Source: Flavobacterium sp. YJ01 (lineage in GTDB: Bacteria > Bacteroidota > Bacteroidia > Flavobacteriales > Flavobacteriaceae). From it: a stretch of DNA of 64,000 bases. The position numbers were made by a program, and so were the translations under genes. A model generated the notes under the pieces. The model searched no databases, was not told the DNA's origin, and saw only the letters and a program-made list of their open reading frames with translations. Of the stretch, positions 43,415-51,420 are shown piece by piece. The stretch spans positions 1,116,001 through 1,180,000 of the forward strand of contig NZ_CP119757.1 in NCBI RefSeq assembly GCF_029320955.1, written 5' to 3'. How positions within the stretch are numbered: the first letter of the stretch is position 1; the number at the start of each line of letters is the position of its first letter.

Positions 43415-45841
43415 ATGAATTATTCAAATCGCATCAAGCAGATAAGTACCATATTCTGCCTGTTCTTTTTATTTTGCAACACTATTTTTGCCCAGCAAAA
43501 TTTGGGAAAAATTAAAGGAACAATTACAACCTCTGACGGAGAAAATGCAGTTGGGGTTAATATTATCCTTAAAAATTCAAAATATGGCACCGTTACTGAC
43601 GAAGATGGAGCTTTTGAATTTAATCGTGTTAAACCTAATACCTACACTTTACAAGTTTCTTTAACTGGTTACGAGACTCTAGAACAACAAGTTACAGTTA
43701 CAACCAATGAAACAAATTCTCTTAATTTAAAATTGACTGTTTCTAATAAGCAGTTGCAAGAGGTTATTATTACCAATAATAAAGGAAAAGCGTTTCCAAA
43801 ACAAAGTACTTATGTTTCAAGAATGCCTCTAAAAAATGTTGAGAACCCACAGGTCTACAATATTGTTTCTTCTGAATTGATGAAAGATCAAGCGATTACA
43901 AACTATGAAGATGCTTTAAAAAATGTTCCTGGAATTCAGAAACTTTGGGAATCTACAGGTCGTGGTGGCGATGGAGGTTCTTATTATTCGCTTCGCGGAT
44001 TTGAAGTTCAAGCCAATATTGTAAACGGTTTGCCAGGCGTTACAAGCGGAACTTTAGATCCTGCAAATATTGAAAGAATCGAAGTTATAAAAGGTCCTTC
44101 TGGAACTTTATTCGGAAGCAGTTTAGTAAGTTACGGCGGACTTATCAATACGGTTACTAAAAAACCTTACAGCGGTTTTGGAGGTGAAGTTTCTTATCTA
44201 GCTGGAAGTTTCGGTTTAAACAGAGTTACTGCCGATGTAAATACTCCGCTAGATGATAATAATGATGTGCTATTTAGAATTAATGCGGCTTACCAAACAG
44301 AAAACAGTTTTCAGGATGCAGGATTCCGTACTTCTATTTTTGTAGCTCCTTCCCTTTCTTATAAAGTAAGCGAGAAATTGTCTTTCTTAATTAATACAGA
44401 ATTTATGTCTGAAGAAAAAACAACGCCTTCTATGTTGTTTTTAGGAAGAGATTCACAATTACAATTTAAAGACTTAGCCGATTTAAACTACAATACCGAC
44501 TTGTCTTTTTACAGCAACGATCTTCCGATGAAAAATCCGAGATTTAATTTGCAAGGACAAATGACTTATAAAATTTCTGAGCAATGGACATCTCAGACGG
44601 TTTTATCAAGAACATCTTCTAAATCAAGAGGATACTATTCTTATATTTATGACAATGAAGACGGAAATCGCGATTTTGCTTTCTGGATTACTAAAGAGAA
44701 TTCGCAAACGTCAACAACTGATATTCAACAGAATTTTATTGGAGATTTTAAAATCGGCAGTATGAGAAATCGTCTTGTTGTTGGTTTAGATTATTTTGAT
44801 CGTAATCTTATGTTTGCTGGTTCTGGTTACGGAAAACTATATAATGTTACCGCTCAAGGCGAAGTAAGACAAATAGATCCTGCAAACCCATATAATCTTA
44901 GCCAGACTTCAGTAGATCAATTATTGGCGGCAGAAGCTGGTCCAAATTATAATTCTAAAGATGCAACTTATAGTGCTTACGCATCTGATGTTTTAAACAT
45001 TACGCCTTCATTATTAGCAATGGCAAGTTTAAGAGTAGATTATTTCGATACAGAAGGAAACATTAAAACCGATACAGACAACTATACTCAAACGGCATTA
45101 TCTCCAAAATTTGGAGTTGTTTATCAGCCAATTAAAGATCAATTATCATTATTTGCTAACTATATGAATGGTTTCAGAAATATAGCTCCAAGTGCTATTT
45201 ACGATAGTAATGGAACTTTTATTGGTTCTCAAACTTTTAAACCAGAACACGCCAATCAGTTAGAAGCTGGAATTAAAGCCGATTTGTTTTCAAACAAATT
45301 AACTGCGACAATGAGTTATTACGACATTAATGTTGCTAATTTAGTTACTAGCAATCCAATGTACAGCGCTCAAGGTGGTGAAGCAAGAAGCCAAGGCTTT
45401 GAATTTGATTTGAATGCTGCCCCAATAAAAGGTTTAAGCATTATTGCTGGATATAGCTATAATCAAAGCGAAATTACAAAAGGAGATGAAAATAATGTTT
45501 GGTTAGAACAAGGAAAAAGACCTTTCTGGGCTGGTCCAAAAAACTTAGTAAATCTTTGGGCAACTTATAAATTTGAAGAAGGAACTTTAGAAAACTTCGG
45601 TCTTGGTTTTGGTGGAAATTATGCTAGTGACAATGCCATTTTAGATAGCGAAGTTACGGGCAAATTTATCCTGCCTTCTTACACCGTTATTAATGGTTCT
45701 GTGTTTTATAACACAACTAAATTCCGCGTAAGCTTAAATGTAAATAACATTACAAACAAAGATTATTTTAACGGAGGCTGGTCAACTGTTAACCCGCAAA
45801 AACCTAGAAATGTTGTAGCAAGTTTCGCTTATAAATTCTAG
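43415..45841 (+). CDS. TonB-dependent siderophore receptor (2)
   Basis: 808 residues. Signal peptide ending 'IFAQ'; CarboxypepD_reg domain nearly the same as in the 39721 gene; plug with 'GIQKLWESTGRGGDGGSYYSLRGFEVQANIVNGLPG' and 'IERIEVIKGPSGTLFGSSLVSYGGLINTVTKKP'; C-terminal barrel ending in 'VVASFAYKF'. Outer-membrane, TonB-dependent. The duplicated N-terminus with divergent plug/barrel indicates gene duplication followed by ligand change. Consensus promoter and operator candidate precede it; terminator at 45858-45907. Confidence 0.93.
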   Translation: MNYSNRIKQISTIFCLFFLFCNTIFAQQNLGKIKGTITTSDGENAVGVNIILKNSKYGTVTDEDGAFEFNRVKPNTYTLQVSLTGYETLEQQVTVTTNETNSLNLKLTVSNKQLQEVIITNNKGKAFPKQSTYVSRMPLKNVENPQVYNIVSSELMKDQAITNYEDALKNVPGIQKLWESTGRGGDGGSYYSLRGFEVQANIVNGLPGVTSGTLDPANIERIEVIKGPSGTLFGSSLVSYGGLINTVTKKPYSGFGGEVSYLAGSFGLNRVTADVNTPLDDNNDVLFRINAAYQTENSFQDAGFRTSIFVAPSLSYKVSEKLSFLINTEFMSEEKTTPSMLFLGRDSQLQFKDLADLNYNTDLSFYSNDLPMKNPRFNLQGQMTYKISEQWTSQTVLSRTSSKSRGYYSYIYDNEDGNRDFAFWITKENSQTSTTDIQQNFIGDFKIGSMRNRLVVGLDYFDRNLMFAGSGYGKLYNVTAQGEVRQIDPANPYNLSQTSVDQLLAAEAGPNYNSKDATYSAYASDVLNITPSLLAMASLRVDYFDTEGNIKTDTDNYTQTALSPKFGVVYQPIKDQLSLFANYMNGFRNIAPSAIYDSNGTFIGSQTFKPEHANQLEAGIKADLFSNKLTATMSYYDINVANLVTSNPMYSAQGGEARSQGFEFDLNAAPIKGLSIIAGYSYNQSEITKGDENNVWLEQGKRPFWAGPKNLVNLWATYKFEEGTLENFGLGFGGNYASDNAILDSEVTGKFILPSYTVINGSVFYNTTKFRVSLNVNNITNKDYFNGGWSTVNPQKPRNVVASFAYKF

Positions 45842-45857
45842 ATCAACTTTAAATCAC

Positions 45858-45907
45858 AAAAAAGCCTCGAAATCATTTAATAATAATGGATTTCGAGGCT
45901 TTTTTTA
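45858..45907 (+). terminator. Terminator
   Basis: AAAAAAGCCTCGAAATC / GATTTCGAGGCTTTTTT stem, followed by T-run. Confidence 0.9.
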
Positions 45908-45916
45908 TGGTTTTTA

Positions 45917-45948
45917 TTTTTAATTATTCTAAATAAGACTTATGTTTG
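45917..45948 (+). promoter_or_regulatory. Fur-like motif and -7 box of the DUF4198 gene
   Basis: TTTTTAATTATTCTAAATAAG (45917-45937) precedes TATGTTTG (45941-45948), a full TAnnTTTG match, so here the operator lies between the -33 and -7 regions. A partial second motif, TTCATTCTAATAATTTAAAC, follows at 45958-45977. Confidence 0.5.
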
Positions 45949-45984
45949 TAGAAAATTTCATTCTAATAATTTAAACTTGATCTT

Positions 45985-46710
45985 ATGAAATCAAATACTT
46001 TAAAAACAATAACCTTTTTATTTCTAATGCTTTTTGCTGCACCGCAAATCTTCGCTCACGCACTTTGGATCGAAACTAAAGCAACTGGAACAAAAGGTAA
46101 AGCGCAAGAAATCTCAATTTACTTTGGAGAATTCTCTGATAACGACATTACAAAAGCAGATAAATGGTTTTCTGATTTAAAAGATTTCTCTTTAGTGCTA
46201 ATTTCTCCTTCTAAAAAAGAAACAAAATTGACATCTAAAGCTTTAGACAATAAATATCAAGCATTCTTTACACCAGACGAAGATGGAGTTTACACTGTCG
46301 TAATGCACCATAAAGTTAAAGATGTGTACGGAACTATGGTTTTAGATTATAATTCGAGTGCAACTGTTGTTGTTGGAAACAAAGCTGCTGGAAACAATAT
46401 TGCATCAAACACGAATAAAATTGCTGTTTTTTCAGAAAGTGCAGATATTGCAAAAAAAGATACAAAAATCACTGGTGTTGCCTCTTACGATGGAGCTATT
46501 GCTAAAGAAGCAAAAATCAAAGTTATTGCACCAAACGGCTGGGAAAAAGAATTATGGACAAACGATAAAGGAGAATTCTCTTTTACACCAATCTGGTCTG
46601 GAAACTACATGGTAGAATATGCTCACACTGAAAAAGCATCTGGTGACCATAATGGTAAAAAATACGATGAAATCTGGAAAATGGCTACTTACCAAATTGC
46701 AGTAAAATAA
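45985..46710 (+). CDS. DUF4198 periplasmic protein
   Basis: 241 residues. Signal peptide to 'IFAHA' with the mature start 'HALWIETKATGTKGKAQEISIYFGEFSDN', typical of DUF4198 (CbiK/NikM-like periplasmic proteins placed with metal uptake genes). A second Ig-like domain follows ('TKITGVASYDGAIAKEAKIKVIAPNGWEKELWTNDKGEFSFTPIWSGNYMVEY'). The N-terminal His near the cleavage site may contact metal. Lies between two siderophore receptor genes under a similar operator candidate. Confidence 0.87.
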   Translation: MKSNTLKTITFLFLMLFAAPQIFAHALWIETKATGTKGKAQEISIYFGEFSDNDITKADKWFSDLKDFSLVLISPSKKETKLTSKALDNKYQAFFTPDEDGVYTVVMHHKVKDVYGTMVLDYNSSATVVVGNKAAGNNIASNTNKIAVFSESADIAKKDTKITGVASYDGAIAKEAKIKVIAPNGWEKELWTNDKGEFSFTPIWSGNYMVEYAHTEKASGDHNGKKYDEIWKMATYQIAVK

Positions 46711-46748
46711 TTTTAGAAAATTTCATTCTTAGATTTAATTTCAATTTA

Positions 46749-46776
46749 AACCTTGCTTAACGGCAAGGTTTTTTTA
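46749..46776 (+). terminator. Terminator
   Basis: AACCTTGC / GCAAGGTT, T-run following. Confidence 0.85.
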
Positions 46777-46898
46777 TTTAAAATAAATACAAAATTAAAA
46801 TAACATTAGAAAATTCTTAAGCAAATCTTAAGACAAGAATAAGAAAGGTTTAAGTAAGAAAACCACGTCATAATTTCATGTTAAAGAGCAGGTGTATT

Positions 46899-46938
46899 TA
46901 TATTTGCACTCGATAATTTTTATTGAATCTAAATAAAT
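46899..46938 (+). promoter_or_regulatory. -7 box and Fur-like operator candidate of the third receptor
   Basis: TATATTTG at 46899-46906 (full TAnnTTTG) followed by TTTTTATTGAATCTAAATAAAT (46917-46938), ending three bases before the ATG at 46942. Confidence 0.5.
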
Positions 46939-46941
46939 ACC

Positions 46942-49170
46942 ATGAAATATAATTTACTATTTGCACTAGGATTATTAAGTCTTGCCTCTTACGGACAAGA
47001 TTATTCAAGCAACGAAAGCACTTCTACAGTAAATGATACTGTAAAAAATAAAAAAGGAGAAATCTTAAACGAAGTAGTTGTTACTAAAAATAAAGAGCCA
47101 AAACCAGTTACAGCCGTTCGTTCTGGCTTAAAGCCAATGGACAATCCGCAATCTATACAAGTTATCGGATCTGATGTTATTGAGCAGCAGCAAGCTATTA
47201 GATTAAGTGAAGTCCTTAAAAATGCCAACGGAGTTTATGTTGGTTCTGCTCGTGGTGGCGCTCAAGAATCTTTTTTCTCAAGAGGTTACGATATGTCTGC
47301 CAATAATATGTTTAAAAACGGTTTCCGTTACAACGCAGGATCAATTCCAGATGTTTCTGGTTTAGATAAGGTTGAATTCTTAAAAGGTGGTTCTGCGCTT
47401 TTGTTTGGAAATGTAGCGCCAGGAGGAATTCTTAACTTGGTTACTAAAACGCCTCAATTTAAAAGTGGTGGCGAAGTATCAATGCAAATAGGAAGTTTTT
47501 CTTATTACAAACCTGCTTTCGATGTTTATGGTGGCCTAAATAAATCTATTGCTTTTAGACTTAACGGTTCTTACGAAAATTCAGAAAGCTTTAGAGATGT
47601 TGTAAAAAACGAGCGTTTATATATTAATCCTTCCCTACTTTTTGTAATCAATCCTAAAACGCAGATTACTGTACAGGGAGATTATTTAACGGCAGACTGG
47701 ACTCCAGATTTTGGAACGGGAATTATCGGAACTAAAATCCTTGACTTGCCTCGTAATACTTTTTACGGATCATTATGGTCAAATGGAAACACAAAATCTG
47801 CCAGCGCTTCTGTCTTATTAAATCATGATTTTAATAAAAACTGGAAGCTTAATTTCAACGGTTCTTACCAAACTTATGATAGAGCTTCAAAATCTACAGC
47901 ACAATTATCTACAGTGAAAGATAATGGAGATTGGACAAGACCATTGGTTCAAAACGACAACTCAGAACAAATATTAGGAGATCAAATAAGTCTTCAAGGA
48001 AATTTTAATACTGGATCTGTAAAACATCAGATTTTCACAGGTGCCGATTGGGAAAACTCATTTGCAACTGCTTATACTTTTGCATTCAATCCTGCAAATT
48101 ATGACACAATCAATCTTTTCAACTTTGATCCGTCAACGCAAAGAAATGACATTCCAAATGCTAGAGCAACTCAAATTGCAAAAACAGAAACCAATCGTTT
48201 TGGTGTCTATTTTCAGGATTTGATTTCAATTACAGAAAAATTTAAAGTATTAGCAGGTATACGCTGGTCTTGGCAAGAAGCTGAAGTAACAACTTACAAA
48301 GAAACTTTTGCTTCTGGAGTTCAAACTGTAAAACCTGAAAATGCAGTTCCAACCGTTGGTGCTAAGAAATTAGATAATGCTTTTTCTCCAAAATTCGGAT
48401 TGATATACCAACCAAGAACAGACGTTTCTTTATTCGCAAGTTATTCTACTTCTTTTACGCCGAACACAGGAACAACAGCAGATCTAAAACCAATTGAACC
48501 TTCTATTATTGATCAATATGAAGCTGGTGTTAAAACCGATTTCTTAGAAGGATTATTAAGCACCAATGTTACTGTTTATCAAATTGTAAACAACAATTTA
48601 GCGCAAACTGCAGAATTTAAAGCTGACGGAAGTGTAAATACAGACACAAACGTAAAAGTTTTAAGCGGAGAAACTAAAAGTAAAGGTATCGAAATTGATG
48701 TAACTGCAAGACCTGTAGAAGGTTTAAGTATCGTTGCTGGATATAGCTACAATGACATGCGTTACACAAAAACATCTGGTTTAAACGGAAGTTTTATAGA
48801 AGGCGATCGTCTTGTTAGAACTCCTGCAAATACTGCTAACTTAAGTTTCTATTACTTAGTGCAAGATGGTTTCTTCAAAGGTGTGTCTATTGGAGCAATT
48901 GGAAACTATATTGGAGATCGTTTAGGTGGATGGAATGACCAATATAGCACAGATCTTGTTAAATATCCTGACGGAATTTACCATAGAGAAATTCCAATCA
49001 AAGGTTATACAACAATTGATGCATCTGTTGGATATACTTGGAATAAGTTCTCCATTCTTTGCAAATTATCAAATATTACAAACGAATTAAATTATACTGT
49101 TCACGAAAATTATAGCGTGAACCCGATAGCGCCTCGTCAAGTTATGACAAGTCTTCGCTACAAATTCTAA
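46942..49170 (+). CDS. TonB-dependent siderophore receptor (3)
   Basis: 742 residues. Signal peptide ending 'LASYGQ'; no CarboxypepD_reg domain; plug with 'MDNPQSIQVIGSDVIEQQQAIRLSEVLKNANGVYVGSARGGAQESFFSRGYD' and 'VEFLKGGSALLFGNVAPGGILNLVTKTP', barrel ending 'QVMTSLRYKF'. This is the FhuE/ferrichrome-like branch of siderophore receptors. Outer membrane. Its promoter carries an operator-like motif shared with the preceding genes. Confidence 0.93.
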   Translation: MKYNLLFALGLLSLASYGQDYSSNESTSTVNDTVKNKKGEILNEVVVTKNKEPKPVTAVRSGLKPMDNPQSIQVIGSDVIEQQQAIRLSEVLKNANGVYVGSARGGAQESFFSRGYDMSANNMFKNGFRYNAGSIPDVSGLDKVEFLKGGSALLFGNVAPGGILNLVTKTPQFKSGGEVSMQIGSFSYYKPAFDVYGGLNKSIAFRLNGSYENSESFRDVVKNERLYINPSLLFVINPKTQITVQGDYLTADWTPDFGTGIIGTKILDLPRNTFYGSLWSNGNTKSASASVLLNHDFNKNWKLNFNGSYQTYDRASKSTAQLSTVKDNGDWTRPLVQNDNSEQILGDQISLQGNFNTGSVKHQIFTGADWENSFATAYTFAFNPANYDTINLFNFDPSTQRNDIPNARATQIAKTETNRFGVYFQDLISITEKFKVLAGIRWSWQEAEVTTYKETFASGVQTVKPENAVPTVGAKKLDNAFSPKFGLIYQPRTDVSLFASYSTSFTPNTGTTADLKPIEPSIIDQYEAGVKTDFLEGLLSTNVTVYQIVNNNLAQTAEFKADGSVNTDTNVKVLSGETKSKGIEIDVTARPVEGLSIVAGYSYNDMRYTKTSGLNGSFIEGDRLVRTPANTANLSFYYLVQDGFFKGVSIGAIGNYIGDRLGGWNDQYSTDLVKYPDGIYHREIPIKGYTTIDASVGYTWNKFSILCKLSNITNELNYTVHENYSVNPIAPRQVMTSLRYKF

Positions 49171-49192
49171 AACATTGAATTAGGTTGGTTTT

Positions 49193-49245
49193 TCCCAAGA
49201 TTTTCTGATTTCATTTTCGAAAACAGAATATCTTGGGATTTTTAT
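49193..49245 (+). terminator. Terminator
   Basis: TCCCAAGATTTTCTG / CAGAATATCTTGGGA stem with one mismatch and T-rich tail. Confidence 0.85.
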
Positions 49246-49316
49246 TTTAAAGCTATTTGTAATGCAATTAATGCTACTTTTGCTTCAATTATTATTTCCT
49301 AAAATTAAATCCAAAC

Positions 49317-50633
49317 ATGTCCGATTTCAAGAAAAACCAATTAAAGAAAACTTTAGGTCTTAGTTTTAATATTGCCGTATTAATTGGAGGAACAATCGGA
49401 GTTGGAATTTTAAGAACGCCCGGAACAATTGCAGAAATGTTAAACAATTACTGGCTTATTCTTGCCTGTTGGTTATTCGGAGGTTTGTATGTTTTATTAG
49501 GCGCAAATTCTTATTCTGAACTGGCTACAATGTTACCAAAAGCTGGTGGATCTTATAATTATATCAAAAGAGCTTTAGGAGAATATGCTGGTTTTTTGTC
49601 TGGTTGGTATGATTATATTACCAATGCTATTCCGCCCGCATTTTACTGCATCGTAATTAGTGAATATATTATTATTTTATTTCCATCTCTAGCCAATTAT
49701 TCGACAACAATGGCTATTTCGTTATTAACAGCTTTTGTTTTGCTGCACTTAAGCGGCGTAAAAAACGGAAGCGTAATACAGCAAATTACCAGTTTCTTAA
49801 AAGTAATTTGTTTCGTAGCTTTAGTAATTGCCTGTTTTATGTATACAGGAGTCCAAATTCCTAAAATTCAAACAGACAATTCTATTTTTCAAATAGGTTT
49901 AATCTTTGGCTTTTTTAAATCATTACAGCTTATAATTGGCACTTACAATGGTTGGAATGCCACTTGCTTTTTTGCAGAAGAAAATGATGATCCTAGCAAA
50001 AATATTCCGAAATCTCTTTATAGTGGCGTTTTGCTTGTTGTTGCGATTTATATTTTAGTGAATGCCGCTTTTTTTCATGTATTGCCAATTGAAACTTTGG
50101 CTAAGTCAAATCTAGCTGCAGCCGATGTTGCCAAAATTCTTTTTGGTGAAAACGGTGCCAAAATCGTAACGGTAATTTCGATTTTTTCTTTAATCAGTAT
50201 TTTGAATGCTTTTATGATGATTCCGCCAAGAATTCTTTACGGATTAAGCCGTGACGGATTTTTTATTCAAAAAGGAACAATAGTAAACAAAGGCGGAACT
50301 CCAATTGTAGCACTTTTGGTTTCTTCTTTTTTCAGTTTGTTTTTAATATGCATCGGATCTTTTGAAGTCTTGTTTTCTTTCGCCGCATTTATCTCGATTA
50401 TTGTTTGGGGGCTCGCTTATTATTCGCTTTTAAAACTAAGAAATTCAGAACCTGATTTACCAAGGCCTTATCGTTCTTTTTGGTATCCGTGGACAACCAT
50501 AATTGCTATTATATTTTCTATTGCATTACTTGCAGGATTTATTTACAGCGATCCAAAAAGTTTTATTATTATTGTTGGAATTGCAATTATTTCTTATCCT
50601 TTGTTTTTGGTTTTGAGGAAGAAAAAAATATAG
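49317..50633 (+). CDS. APC-family amino acid permease
   Basis: 438 residues with twelve transmembrane helices. 'LGLSFNIAVLIGGTIGVGILRTPGTIAEMLNNYWLILACWLFGGLYVLLGANSYSELATMLPKAGGSYNYIKRALGEYAGFLSGW' is the APC signature. Inner membrane; substrate an amino acid or similar amine, not resolved. A TACTTTTG -7 match is at 49275-49282. Its inclusion in the iron locus is positional only. Confidence 0.9.
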   Translation: MSDFKKNQLKKTLGLSFNIAVLIGGTIGVGILRTPGTIAEMLNNYWLILACWLFGGLYVLLGANSYSELATMLPKAGGSYNYIKRALGEYAGFLSGWYDYITNAIPPAFYCIVISEYIIILFPSLANYSTTMAISLLTAFVLLHLSGVKNGSVIQQITSFLKVICFVALVIACFMYTGVQIPKIQTDNSIFQIGLIFGFFKSLQLIIGTYNGWNATCFFAEENDDPSKNIPKSLYSGVLLVVAIYILVNAAFFHVLPIETLAKSNLAAADVAKILFGENGAKIVTVISIFSLISILNAFMMIPPRILYGLSRDGFFIQKGTIVNKGGTPIVALLVSSFFSLFLICIGSFEVLFSFAAFISIIVWGLAYYSLLKLRNSEPDLPRPYRSFWYPWTTIIAIIFSIALLAGFIYSDPKSFIIIVGIAIISYPLFLVLRKKKI

Positions 50634-50660
50634 TATAAAGACTACAAATAAGGAGTAGTA

Positions 50661-50692
50661 TTTGATATTATAAATAAAATGTAATACTTTTA
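50661..50692 (+). promoter_or_regulatory. Promoter of the polyvalent-kinase gene
   Basis: TTTG at 50661-50664, 20-base spacer, TACTTTTA at 50685-50692 (last base differs from consensus G). Confidence 0.45.
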
Positions 50693-50703
50693 CATTTTAT
50701 TAT

Positions 50704-51330
50704 ATGAAATATGAATTACAACTTATCATTTCAGGAAAGAGCAAAGTTAAGCATGGAACAATTATCCAAGCAGCAGCCGGTTACCTTAGAAGAAGCCAAA
50801 GCTCAAGTAAAATGGCTGAAGGGTTCAAGCATTTCAAAAAACAAGAAAAAGAGACCTTAGAAAGGTTTATTGAATTAAATAGTCTTTGGATTTTAGATAT
50901 TAATCTTGAAGATTATCTTTCTGAAGGCGCAGAGCAAAAAGTCTATTTAAAAGACGGAAAACATGTAATCAAACTTAATGATTCTATTTATTACAATTCT
51001 TGGATAGATTACTTCAACAATTTATTATTAAATAACTTCTTTTTCCCAGATACAGCATACAATTTATTAGGCTTTTTCAAAAACGAAGATATCATATATG
51101 CAGTTGTCGAACAGCCTTTCGTAAAAGCAACTGAACCAACAGACTTAGAAGTTGTAAAGAAGTTTATGCTTGTAAACGGTTTTCTAAATACCAAAAACAA
51201 TGATTACTATAATCCTGACTTAGGAATTATTCTTGAAGATCTTCACGACGAAAATGTATTAACAGAAAATGGCATACTTCAATTTATAGACACTGTTTTC
51301 TATATTAAAGATAATTTCTACGAAAATTAA
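50704..51330 (+). CDS. Putative polyvalent protein kinase domain protein
   Basis: 208 residues, cytoplasmic. A kinase-like fold: glycine-poor nucleotide loop 'YLSEGAEQKVYLKDGKHVIKLND' with the ATP-binding Lys, and a catalytic-loop-like 'LEDLHDENVLTENGILQFIDTVF' (His-Asp…Asn, then Asp for metal). This matches the polyvalent protein kinase domain described in phage and plasmid polyvalent proteins. N-terminal region 'KHGTIIQAAAGYLRRSQSSSKMAEGFKHFKKQEKETLERF' is typical of these. Substrate unknown. Single gene, own promoter and terminator, between unrelated housekeeping genes. Confidence 0.75.
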   Translation: MKYELQLIISGKSKVKHGTIIQAAAGYLRRSQSSSKMAEGFKHFKKQEKETLERFIELNSLWILDINLEDYLSEGAEQKVYLKDGKHVIKLNDSIYYNSWIDYFNNLLLNNFFFPDTAYNLLGFFKNEDIIYAVVEQPFVKATEPTDLEVVKKFMLVNGFLNTKNNDYYNPDLGIILEDLHDENVLTENGILQFIDTVFYIKDNFYEN

Positions 51331-51369
51331 AATTTTGTGATTCAAAGTTCCTCGGAATGATACAAGATA

Positions 51370-51399
51370 AAAAAAGCTGTCCAAAGTGGACAGCTTTTC
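51370..51399. terminator. Shared bidirectional terminator (kinase gene and valS)
   Basis: AAAAAGCTGTCC / GGACAGCTTTT stem with A- and T-runs on both sides, between convergent genes. Confidence 0.85.
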
Positions 51400-51420
51400 T
51401 ATTTTAAATCAATCTGACTC

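Noticed and set aside
49275..49310. Fifth Fur-like operator before the APC permease
   Set aside because: CAATTATTATTTCCTAAAATTAAA is AT-rich and only loosely like the four sites; spacing to the -33 box is also off.
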